From NCBI GenBank assembly GCA_027032855.1, contig JALVLX010000122.1:1-11541 (forward strand): 11,541 nucleotides of DNA, read 5' to 3'. How positions within the stretch are numbered: the stretch's first letter is position 1; each line of letters begins with the position of its first letter. Position numbers and translations under genes: made by a program. The notes under the pieces were generated by a model. That model saw nothing but the letters and a program-made list of their open reading frames with translations, did not search any database and was not told where the DNA came from. This document shows, piece by piece, positions 1 to 6,239 of the stretch. The DNA comes from Flavobacteriales bacterium. Lineage in GTDB: Bacteria; Bacteroidota; Bacteroidia; Flavobacteriales; Flavobacteriaceae.

Positions 1-69
1 ATATAATGCTTGGAAGAAAAACTTTGTCAATATTTAATATTAAACCCGTAAATTATGCCTGATAATTTA

Positions 70-77
70 TACTTTTG
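70..77 (+). promoter_or_regulatory. Possible Bacteroidota-type -7 element ahead of the glycosyltransferase gene
   Basis: TACTTTTG fits the Bacteroidota -7 consensus TAnnTTTG and would give an untranslated leader of roughly 75 bases before the ATG at 161. No TTG lies at a normal distance upstream, so the -33 box is missing or weak. An AT-rich perfect inverted repeat (TAAATTAT at 49-56 and ATAATTTA at 62-69, loop of 5) abuts the element. The remaining bases of 1-160 hold no gene I can support. Confidence 0.4.
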
Positions 78-160
78 TAACAACAAGATAGAGGCTATAG
101 TAGGGTAAAGTCATAAAAAATAATTACTGTGAAACCAAAAATCAACAAATCTGAAACGGA

Positions 161-1126
161 ATGGGAAGAAATCTTAACCCCGCAAACATATCATTTTCCA
201 TTATTGTGCCGGTTTACAACCGTCCGGATGAAGTGGCGGAATTATTAGAGAGTTTGAAGCAACAAACTTATAAGGATTTTGAAGTGATTATTGTAGAAGA
301 CGGCTCATCTGTGTTGTCTGAAAAAGTTTGTCGCGATTATATGGGGCAACTTGATTTGAAATACTATTATAAGGAAAATACCGGTCCCGGATTAAGTCGG
401 AATTTCGGTATGCAAAAAGCTCGTGGTAACTATTTTATCATTTTAGATTCTGATGTTGTTGTGCCCGAAAATTATATGCAGATAGTTTATGATGCGCTAC
501 AACAGGATTATGTTGATACATTTGGCGGTCCGGATGAAGCGACATCTGATTTCACGCCTGTTCAAAAAGCTATTAATTACGCCATGACATCGTGGTTGAC
601 AACTGGAGGAATCAGAGGTAAAGGAGATAAATTGGATAAATTTTATCCGCGGAGTTTTAATATGGGGATTTCAAAAGAAGTTTTTGAAAAAACCGGAGGT
701 TTTTCGCCTATGCGTTACGGTGAAGATATCGATTTGAGTATTCGTATTATGAAAGCCGGATTTAAAACAAAATTAGTTTCCGAAGCATTTGTGTATCATA
801 AGCGACGCAATAATTGGCGAAGCTTTTTTAATCAAGTAAAGCATTCAGGAGAAGCTCGCATTGTGCTGTCGCGTTTACACCCGGGAACATTAAAATTGTT
901 ACACTTTTTTCCGGCAGTATTTACTTTAGGATTTCTATTGAGTTTTCTCCTGAGTTTTTTCGGTTTTTATTTTGGTTTGATGCTTTATGTGGGCTATTTT
1001 TTAGCATTATTGATAGATGCGACTGCAAAATATAAGAATATTTCTTTGGTTTTTTTATCTGCTTTTGCATCTTTTGTGATGCTTTTTGGCTATGGTTGGG
1101 GATTTTTGAAAAAGCTTACCATATAA
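161..1126 (+). CDS. Membrane-anchored family 2 glycosyltransferase
   Basis: This 321-residue protein has a GT-A type glycosyltransferase domain followed by membrane segments. Visible family 2 features are the opening strand IIVPVYNR (14-21), VEDGSS (45-50), a D-S-D metal/nucleotide-sugar motif (96-98) and an E-D pair in GEDIDLSIRI (188-189) where the catalytic acid is expected. From about residue 245 the chain is strongly hydrophobic, with two or three helices up to about 316. It should therefore act on the cytoplasmic face of the inner membrane and transfer a sugar from a nucleotide donor to a lipid-linked or envelope acceptor. Donor and acceptor cannot be read from the sequence. The ATG at 161 puts the first strand close to the N-terminus, as usual for the family, and no better start lies in frame upstream. 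The stop is 38 bases before lpxD. The lpxD promoter overlaps this gap, so the gene is probably a neighbour of the lpx operon rather than part of it, though an envelope role fits. Confidence 0.85.
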   Translation: MGRNLNPANISFSIIVPVYNRPDEVAELLESLKQQTYKDFEVIIVEDGSSVLSEKVCRDYMGQLDLKYYYKENTGPGLSRNFGMQKARGNYFIILDSDVVVPENYMQIVYDALQQDYVDTFGGPDEATSDFTPVQKAINYAMTSWLTTGGIRGKGDKLDKFYPRSFNMGISKEVFEKTGGFSPMRYGEDIDLSIRIMKAGFKTKLVSEAFVYHKRRNNWRSFFNQVKHSGEARIVLSRLHPGTLKLLHFFPAVFTLGFLLSFLLSFFGFYFGLMLYVGYFLALLIDATAKYKNISLVFLSAFASFVMLFGYGWGFLKKLTI

Positions 1127-1128
1127 AA

Positions 1129-1159
1129 TTGTAATGAATTAATCTTTTTTATATTTTTG
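1129..1159 (+). promoter_or_regulatory. Bacteroidota-type promoter of the lpxD operon, apparently leaderless
   Basis: A TTG at 1129-1131 and TATTTTTG (TAnnTTTG) at 1152-1159 are separated by 20 bases, which is within the spacing known for Bacteroidota sigma factor promoters. The -7 box ends only 5 bases before the lpxD ATG at 1165. Transcription should therefore start at or within a base or two of the start codon, giving a leaderless or nearly leaderless mRNA. The -33 element begins 3 bases after the glycosyltransferase stop codon. Confidence 0.6.
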
Positions 1160-1164
1160 CAAAT

Positions 1165-2205
1165 ATGAAATATTCTATTCAGCAAATAGCAAATTTTTTA
1201 AAAGGAACTGTAGAAGGTAATCCGGATGTTGAAATTAACAATATAGCCAAAATAGAAGAAGCGCAAGAAGGGGATATTAGTTTTTTAGCAAATCCAGTAT
1301 ATACTCCACATATTTATACCACCAATGCTTCTGCAGTTATTGTACGAAAAGATTTTGTACCCGAAAAAACAATGCAAACAAATTTAATTCGAGTGGAAGA
1401 TCCTTATGAGGCTTTCTCAAATTTACTTGGATTTTACAATAAAAATCATGATAAGATGGGGTTAGAAACTCCTGAATTCGTGAGTAAAACGGCGAAAATT
1501 GGTAAAAATGTTTACATAGGAGCTTTTACATACATTGGTAATAATGTTAAGATAGGAGATAATGTTAAGATATTTCCGGGTTCTTATGTCGGTGATGATG
1601 TTGTTGTAGGTGATAATACTTTGATATATGCCAATGTCAGTATTTATCATGATACGGTCATTGGTAATAATGTAACTATACATAGCGGTACGGTTGTAGG
1701 AGGAGATGGTTTCGGATTTGTGCCCAACAGCGGAAAAGATTTCAAGAAAGTACCTCAGATAGGTAATGTTATTATTGAAGATTATGTAGAGATTGGTTCC
1801 AATACTTCTATAGATAGAGCAACAATGGGATCAACAATAGTCAGACGGGGCGTAAAATTGGATAATTTTATTCAAGTTGCTCATAATGTTGAAATAGGAG
1901 AAAATACCGTCATTGCGGCACTAACCGGTATTTCAGGTTCTACCAAAATAGGTAAAAATTGTATGATAGGCGGACAAGTGGGGATTGCCGGACATTTGAA
2001 AATCGGGGATAATGTAAAAGTAGGTGCACAATCGGGTATTTCACATAGCCTTAAAGATAATGAAATAGTTGTAGGTACACCGGCTATCCCGATTAGAACA
2101 TTTAAAAAATCCAGTATAATATTTAAGAATTTAGAAGATTTATATAATAGAATTCAACAGCTTGAAAAAGAATTAAAAGAACTGAAAGAAACCAGTAAGT
2201 CATGA
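1165..2205 (+). CDS. lpxD: UDP-3-O-(3-hydroxyacyl)glucosamine N-acyltransferase LpxD
   Basis: LpxD adds the second 3-hydroxyacyl chain, from acyl-ACP, to the amino group of UDP-3-O-acyl-glucosamine. It is the third step of lipid A synthesis, in the cytoplasm. The 346 residues match the usual length of about 340-350. Residues 1-100 form the N-terminal uridine-binding domain, with the typical stretch GDISFLANPVY (37-46 region). Residues from about 103 to 305 are hexapeptide repeats of the left-handed beta-helix, seen as recurrent IG-N-V units. H240 in VAHNVEIGENT is the expected catalytic histidine (H239 in E. coli). The C-terminal 30 residues form a charged helix rich in K, E and L. The ATG at 1165 gives the family N-terminus MKYSIQQIANFLKG. 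The stop overlaps the next start as ATGA, which suggests translational coupling to lpxC-fabZ. Confidence 0.96.
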   Translation: MKYSIQQIANFLKGTVEGNPDVEINNIAKIEEAQEGDISFLANPVYTPHIYTTNASAVIVRKDFVPEKTMQTNLIRVEDPYEAFSNLLGFYNKNHDKMGLETPEFVSKTAKIGKNVYIGAFTYIGNNVKIGDNVKIFPGSYVGDDVVVGDNTLIYANVSIYHDTVIGNNVTIHSGTVVGGDGFGFVPNSGKDFKKVPQIGNVIIEDYVEIGSNTSIDRATMGSTIVRRGVKLDNFIQVAHNVEIGENTVIAALTGISGSTKIGKNCMIGGQVGIAGHLKIGDNVKVGAQSGISHSLKDNEIVVGTPAIPIRTFKKSSIIFKNLEDLYNRIQQLEKELKELKETSKS

Positions 2206-3596
2206 CAAAACAAAAGACAATAAAACAAGACGTTTCAATAGAAGGTATAGGTTTACATACCGGTCTAAAGGTAAAAATGACGTTAAAACCGGCACCGGTC
2301 AATCACGGATTTAAATTTGTGAGAGTTGACTTGGAAGGTAAACCCGAAATCAAAGCCAGTGCTCATTTAGTTAATAAAACAGAACGTGGGACTGTTTTGG
2401 AAAAAAATGGTGTTCAAATTCATACAACAGAACATGTTTTAGCAGCACTTACCGGTATGGATATAGATAATTGTATCATTGAACTCGATGCACCGGAACC
2501 ACCTATAAAAGATGGCTCTTCCAAATTTTTTGTGGAATTGATTGAAAAAGCCGGTATTGAAGAGCAAGATGCAGAACGTGATGAATTCATCGTAAAAAAA
2601 GTTATTTCTTTTGTTGATCCTGAAACAGAAAGTGAACTTTTAATCATGCCTTCAGACCACTATGAAGTGACAGCGATGGTTGATTTCGGTACCAAAGTAC
2701 TTGGAACCCAGAATGCTTATCTTAAAAAGATGGAAGATTTCCCTACGGAAATTGCACCGGCTAGAACTTTTAGTTTCTTGCATGAATTGGAAATGTTGCT
2801 CAAAAACGGTTTAATAAAAGGGGGAGATTTGGGCAATGCTATCATTTTTGTTGATAAAGAAATTTCTGATGAAACTAAAGAGTTGCTCAAGGATTACTTT
2901 AAAAAAGATGATTTTGAAGTCAAACCAAACGGTATTTTAAATAATGTTGAATTGCAATGGCCCAACGAAGCGGCACGACACAAACTGTTAGATGTAGTGG
3001 GCGATTTAGCATTAGTAGGAACCAAACTTCGCGGTAAGGTGATTGCTAATAAGCCCGGTCATAAAGTCAATACGGCTTTTGCCAAAAAATTACAAAAGAT
3101 TATTAAGAATGAAAAACGCAATAAAGTTCCGGAATTTGATTTGAACAAACCGCCATTGATGGATATTGAAAAAATCATGGAATTGCTACCACATAGACCG
3201 CCGTTTTTGTTGATTGACCGTATTTTGGAATTGTCGGATACGCATGTAGTTGGGATGAAAAATGTAACGATGAATGAATCATTTTTTGTCGGGCATTTTC
3301 CGGGAGCACCTGTCATGCCCGGGGTATTGCAAGTGGAAGCAATGGCACAAACCGGTGGTATTTTGGTTTTAAGTACCGTTCCCGACCCTGAGAATTATTT
3401 AACTTATTTCATGAAAATGGATAATGTTAAATTCAAACGTAAGGTTTTGCCCGGAGATACTTTGATATTTAAAGCAGACTTGGTGTCACCCATACGACGC
3501 GGTATCTGTCACATGCAAGCTTATGCTTATGCCAATGGGCAATTGGTAGCTGAAGCCGAATTGATGGCACAAATAGTAAGAAAAGATAAAAAATAA
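2202..3596 (+). CDS. lpxC-fabZ: Bifunctional LpxC deacetylase / FabZ 3-hydroxyacyl-ACP dehydratase
   Basis: This is a fusion of two enzymes, 464 residues in one frame. The LpxC half (about 1-305) removes the acetyl group from UDP-3-O-acyl-GlcNAc, the committed step of lipid A synthesis. Its zinc ligands are visible as H78 in TTEHVLAAL, and H260 and D264 in RHKLLDVVGD. E77 is the expected general base and H287 in KPGHKVN the catalytic histidine (E78 and H265 in E. coli). The FabZ half (about 318-464) dehydrates 3-hydroxyacyl-ACP in fatty acid elongation. It shows LLPHRPPFLLIDRI (328-341), catalytic H365 in VGHFPGAPVMPG and E379 in VEAMAQ, 14 residues apart as in E. coli FabZ. The fusion is known in Bacteroidota and other phyla. 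It joins enzymes competing for the 3-hydroxyacyl-ACP pool. All key residues are present in both halves, so both should be active. Confidence 0.97.
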   Translation: MTKQKTIKQDVSIEGIGLHTGLKVKMTLKPAPVNHGFKFVRVDLEGKPEIKASAHLVNKTERGTVLEKNGVQIHTTEHVLAALTGMDIDNCIIELDAPEPPIKDGSSKFFVELIEKAGIEEQDAERDEFIVKKVISFVDPETESELLIMPSDHYEVTAMVDFGTKVLGTQNAYLKKMEDFPTEIAPARTFSFLHELEMLLKNGLIKGGDLGNAIIFVDKEISDETKELLKDYFKKDDFEVKPNGILNNVELQWPNEAARHKLLDVVGDLALVGTKLRGKVIANKPGHKVNTAFAKKLQKIIKNEKRNKVPEFDLNKPPLMDIEKIMELLPHRPPFLLIDRILELSDTHVVGMKNVTMNESFFVGHFPGAPVMPGVLQVEAMAQTGGILVLSTVPDPENYLTYFMKMDNVKFKRKVLPGDTLIFKADLVSPIRRGICHMQAYAYANGQLVAEAELMAQIVRKDKK

Positions 3597-3600
3597 TATC

Positions 3601-4383
3601 ATGAATCAACCTTTAGCATATATTCATCCCGAAGCCAAAATTGCCAAAAATGTGGTCATTGAACCCTTTGTCAGCATTAGTAAAAATGTTGAAATTGGCG
3701 AAGGTACATGGATTGGTCCCAATGTAACCATCATGGAAGGGGCGCGTATCGGTAAGAATTGTAAAATTTTTCCCGGTAGTGTTATTTCCGCTGAACCGCA
3801 AGATTTAAAATTTGAAGGCGAAGAATCTTTGGCAATAATTGGTGATTACACAACCATTAGGGAAAATGTAACCGTAAATCGTGGTACCAAAGCAAGCGGT
3901 AAAACAATTGTTGGTAACCATTGTTTACTAATGGCAAATGCGCATGTGGCACATGATTGTATTGTCGGAGATAGAGCCATTTTAGTTAATAATGTGGCTT
4001 TGGCAGGTCATGTTGAAATTGGAGAATGGGCTATTTTGGGAGGCTTGTCTGCTGTACATCAGTTTGTTAGAATAGGTAAACATGTTATGATTTCCGGTGG
4101 CAGTTTGGTGAGAAAAGATGTACCCCCTTATGTTAAAGCGGCTAAAGAACCTTTGAGATATGTTGGTGTAAACTCAACAGGACTAAAACGCAGAGGTTTT
4201 ACCGTTAAACAAATTCAAGAGATTCAGAACATATATTATTATGTTTTTCAAAAAATAAAAAATAATTCAAATGCTATTGAGTATATAGAAACAAATATAT
4301 CTTTCTCAATGGAAAGAGATGAAATTATTGAATTTATAAAAAATTCACCACGTGGAATTATAAAAGGATATAAACAAGATTAA
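3601..4383 (+). CDS. lpxA: UDP-N-acetylglucosamine O-acyltransferase LpxA
   Basis: LpxA transfers a 3-hydroxyacyl chain from ACP to the 3-OH of UDP-GlcNAc, the first step of lipid A synthesis. The 260 residues match the usual length. Residues 6 to about 175 form hexapeptide repeats of a left-handed beta-helix, and the rest is the helical C-terminal domain, beginning near VGVNSTGLKRRGF. H118 in ANAHVAHDC aligns with catalytic H125 of E. coli, and H115 with H122. G166 in HVMISGGS aligns with G173 of E. coli, the residue that sets acyl chain length. A glycine there fits a long acyl chain rather than C10. The gene follows lpxC-fabZ after a 4-base gap, so co-translation is likely. The N-terminus MNQPLAYIHPEAKI matches the family, supporting the chosen ATG. 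Confidence 0.97.
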   Translation: MNQPLAYIHPEAKIAKNVVIEPFVSISKNVEIGEGTWIGPNVTIMEGARIGKNCKIFPGSVISAEPQDLKFEGEESLAIIGDYTTIRENVTVNRGTKASGKTIVGNHCLLMANAHVAHDCIVGDRAILVNNVALAGHVEIGEWAILGGLSAVHQFVRIGKHVMISGGSLVRKDVPPYVKAAKEPLRYVGVNSTGLKRRGFTVKQIQEIQNIYYYVFQKIKNNSNAIEYIETNISFSMERDEIIEFIKNSPRGIIKGYKQD

Positions 4384-4403
4384 ACTATAAAAATATTTAA
4401 ATC

Positions 4404-4967
4404 ATGGCAACAACTTCCGATATCAGAAAAGGACTATGTATCAATTATAATAATGATATTTATAAAATTATTGAATTTTTGCATGTTAAACCCGGAAAAG
4501 GACCGGCTTTTGTAAGAACAAAACTCAAGAGTTTAACAACCGGTAAAATTATTGACAATACGTTTTCTGCCGGTCATAAAATAGACGATATTCGTATTGA
4601 AACCCGTAAATTCCAATATCTATATAATGATGGCGATGCTTATCATTTTATGGATGATGAAACTTATGAACAAATCCAATTGCCGGAAGCAATGATTGAT
4701 GCACCACAATTTTTAAAAGAAGGTGAAACGGTAACCATATTGATGAAAGCTGATGACAACACACCATTGACATTAGAAATGCCAGCTACCGTCATCATGG
4801 AAGTAACCCACACCGAGCCCGGAGTAAAAGGTAATACTGCAACAAATGCTACCAAACCGGCAACCGTAGAATCCGGTGCAAAAGTTAGAGTGCCATTGTT
4901 TATCAATGAAGGTGATAAAATCAAAATCAATACCGAAACCGGCGAATATCAAGAACGGGTTAAGTAG
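4404..4967 (+). CDS. efp: Translation elongation factor P, PGKGP-loop type
   Basis: EF-P binds ribosomes stalled on consecutive prolines and promotes peptide bond formation. The 187 residues match the family length of about 185-190. The order is an N-terminal KOW-like domain (1 to about 64), a central OB domain (about 65-127) and a C-terminal OB domain (about 128-187) ending in GDKIKINTETGEYQERVK, the usual EF-P signature region. The tip loop reads KPGKGPAF (29-36), so K32 stands where E. coli has the modified K34. Prolines flank the loop symmetrically (PGKGP). This pattern was described for an EF-P subfamily that works with an unmodified lysine, best studied in Actinobacteria. No EpmA, EpmB, EarP or YmfI-type gene is in the window. 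The ATG is 20 bases after the lpxA stop, with no terminator between, so efp is probably the last gene of the lpx operon. Confidence 0.97.
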   Translation: MATTSDIRKGLCINYNNDIYKIIEFLHVKPGKGPAFVRTKLKSLTTGKIIDNTFSAGHKIDDIRIETRKFQYLYNDGDAYHFMDDETYEQIQLPEAMIDAPQFLKEGETVTILMKADDNTPLTLEMPATVIMEVTHTEPGVKGNTATNATKPATVESGAKVRVPLFINEGDKIKINTETGEYQERVK

Positions 4968-4982
4968 AGAATTATTGATGAG

Positions 4983-5041
4983 TTGAGGAATGAGGAGTGA
5001 GGAAAAATTTTCAAATTATAAAAAAATCCTCAATTCCTCAA
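4983..5041. repeat. Imperfect inverted repeat after efp
   Basis: TTGAGGAATGAGGA (4983-4996) pairs with TCCTCAATTCCTCAA (5027-5041), with a single extra base in the right arm and a 30-base loop. In RNA it could form a 14-base-pair hairpin downstream of efp. The run of T needed for an intrinsic terminator on the plus strand is absent, so it may instead stabilise the 3' end or be a by-product of the local repeats. Confidence 0.55.
5024..5041. repeat. 18-base direct repeat, copy 1
   Basis: AAATCCTCAATTCCTCAA occurs here and again at 5153-5170, an exact match. Each copy is itself built of the half-repeat TCCTCAA/TTCCTCAA. This copy doubles as the right arm of the inverted repeat. Confidence 0.8.
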
Positions 5042-5110
5042 ATTAAAAGCAGGATTATAATATGAAGCAGTAAACAATCATCAAAGCGCAAAATATCCTA
5101 TGAAGCATAA

Positions 5111-5147
5111 CATTCAACATTCAACATTTAACTTTCAACTTTCAACT
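5111..5147. repeat. Tandem heptad repeat, five units
   Basis: Five consecutive 7-base units are visible: CATTCAA, CATTCAA, CATTTAA, CTTTCAA and CTTTCAA, followed by a partial CT. The units drift by one base at a time, as expected for slipped-strand expansion. I know of no function. Similar heptads occur in intergenic DNA of other Bacteroidota, from memory and not checked here. Confidence 0.8.
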
Positions 5148-5152
5148 AATAT

Positions 5153-5170
5153 AAATCCTCAATTCCTCAA
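5153..5170. repeat. 18-base direct repeat, copy 2
   Basis: This is an exact copy of 5024-5041, with 111 bases between the two copies. Recombination between them would remove the heptad array and one copy, leaving an efp-sucD gap of about 145 bases. Confidence 0.8.
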
Positions 5171-5241
5171 TAAAAAAATGACATTATCCCATATTTTATT
5201 CAAAAAAAATGCGCATATTGACACACCAAAAATTATAAAAA

Positions 5242-6114
5242 ATGAGTGTATTAATAAATAAAGATTCAAAAATTATCGTTCAAGGATTCACCGGAGGTGA
5301 AGGAACGTTTCATGCCCAACAAATGATTGATTACGGTACCAATGTGGTTGGTGGTGTTACCCCCGGAAAAGGTGGACAAGAGCATTTGGGCAAGCCTGTT
5401 TTTAATACTGTAAAAGATGCTGTTGAAGCAACCGGAGCAGATACCAGTATTCTTTTCGTACCACCGGCTTTTGCGGCAGATGCTATCAAAGAAGCAGCTG
5501 AGGCAGGTATCAAAACCATTATCGCTATTACCGAAGGTATTCCGGTAGCTGATATGGTTAAAGTTATGGATTATATCGCTGACAAAGATGTTCGTTTGGT
5601 AGGTCCAAACTGTCCCGGGGTAATTACTCCCGGAGAAGCCAAAGTTGGTATTATGCCCGGATTTGTCTTCAAAAAAGGAAAAATCGGTTTGGTGTCAAAA
5701 TCCGGAACATTAACTTATGAAGCTGCAGATCAAATAGCTAAGCAAGGATTAGGTATTACGACTGCTATTGGTATTGGTGGTGACCCTATTATCGGTACAA
5801 CAACCAAAGATGCCGTAGAAATGTTTATGAACGACCCCGAAACTGAAGCCATTGTTATGATTGGTGAGATTGGAGGAAATTTAGAGGCGCAGGCAGCCAA
5901 GTATATCAAAGAAACCGGTAACAAAAAACCTGTTGTGGCGTTTATTGCAGGACAAACAGCACCAAAAGGACGTACCATGGGACATGCAGGAGCAATCGTA
6001 GGGGGTAAAGACGATACCGCACAAGCTAAAATGAAAATTTTAAGAGAACACGGTATTCACGTGGTTGAATCACCTGCTGAAATCGGTAAGAAAATTGCCG
6101 AAGTTCTCGCATAA
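5242..6114 (+). CDS. sucD: Succinyl-CoA ligase (ADP-forming) alpha subunit
   Basis: SucD pairs with SucC to convert succinyl-CoA, ADP (or GDP) and phosphate to succinate, ATP (or GTP) and CoA in the TCA cycle, in the cytoplasm. The 290 residues match the family. The N-terminal CoA-binding Rossmann domain shows QGFTGGEGTFHAQQM (14-28) and GVTPGKGGQEHLG (38-50). The middle shows VGPNCPGVITPGE (120-132). H248 in MGHAGAIVGG is the histidine phosphorylated in catalysis (H246 in E. coli), with E209 of IGEIGGN as its conserved neighbour. The ATG at 5242 gives the usual N-terminus MSVLINKDSKIIVQG. The partner sucC is not in this window. In many Bacteroidota sucC and sucD are separate genes, so this is not unusual. 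The 274-base spacer from efp suggests a separate promoter that I could not identify. Confidence 0.97.
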   Translation: MSVLINKDSKIIVQGFTGGEGTFHAQQMIDYGTNVVGGVTPGKGGQEHLGKPVFNTVKDAVEATGADTSILFVPPAFAADAIKEAAEAGIKTIIAITEGIPVADMVKVMDYIADKDVRLVGPNCPGVITPGEAKVGIMPGFVFKKGKIGLVSKSGTLTYEAADQIAKQGLGITTAIGIGGDPIIGTTTKDAVEMFMNDPETEAIVMIGEIGGNLEAQAAKYIKETGNKKPVVAFIAGQTAPKGRTMGHAGAIVGGKDDTAQAKMKILREHGIHVVESPAEIGKKIAEVLA

Positions 6115-6166
6115 AGATATGTTCAAGGCTGTTTTACAGTCTTAATGTTTATTCAAAATATCCCCC

Positions 6167-6205
6167 GACCTACTAGGTTTTGAAAACCTGGTAGGTCTTT
6201 TATTT
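6167..6205 (+). terminator. 31-base palindrome with T-rich tail, likely sucD terminator
   Basis: GACCTACTAGGTTTT (6167-6181) pairs with AAAACCTGGTAGGTC (6183-6197) through 15 positions. The only imperfection becomes a G-U wobble in the plus-strand RNA. TCTTTTATTT follows directly, so it fits an intrinsic terminator 52 bases after the sucD stop. From memory, palindromes with CCTACCAGGTTTT-like arms are scattered through many Bacteroidota genomes. It may therefore be a dispersed element serving as terminator. Confidence 0.75.
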
Positions 6206-6239
6206 CGTTACTTTGTGATTGTTTTTATTGTTATTTATT

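Larger units (their letters stand above)
4968..5241. repeat. Repeat-rich spacer between efp and sucD
   Basis: This 274-base stretch holds no supportable gene. It contains an 18-base exact direct repeat, an imperfect inverted repeat, a run of five heptads and a shorter direct repeat (TATGAAGCA at 5061-5069 and 5099-5107). I see no clear TAnnTTTG element for sucD. A 27-codon open frame from 5178 to 5261 overlaps the sucD start but has nothing to recommend it. The sequence looks like expanded or recombined intergenic DNA rather than a decayed gene. Confidence 0.7.

Noticed and set aside
1462..1683. Minus-strand open frame of 73 codons inside lpxD
   Set aside because: It lies antisense to hexapeptide repeats whose codons read as Ile/Asn-rich nonsense on the other strand. 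It has no start context or promoter and the sense gene is certain.
5111..5147. Heptad array considered as a CRISPR or iteron origin
   Set aside because: Units are 7 bases with no spacers, only five copies, no cas or replication gene nearby, and the flanks are chromosomal core genes.
5178..5261. 27-codon open frame overlapping the sucD start, considered as a leader peptide
   Set aside because: It shows no codon pattern, regulatory run of residues or hairpin pair to suggest attenuation, and frames of this length are common by chance.
6219..6239. TTG start for the EamA transporter
   Set aside because: It adds only hydrophobic residues before a normal MKYFWQ start, and the T-rich DNA there reads better as promoter or spacer.
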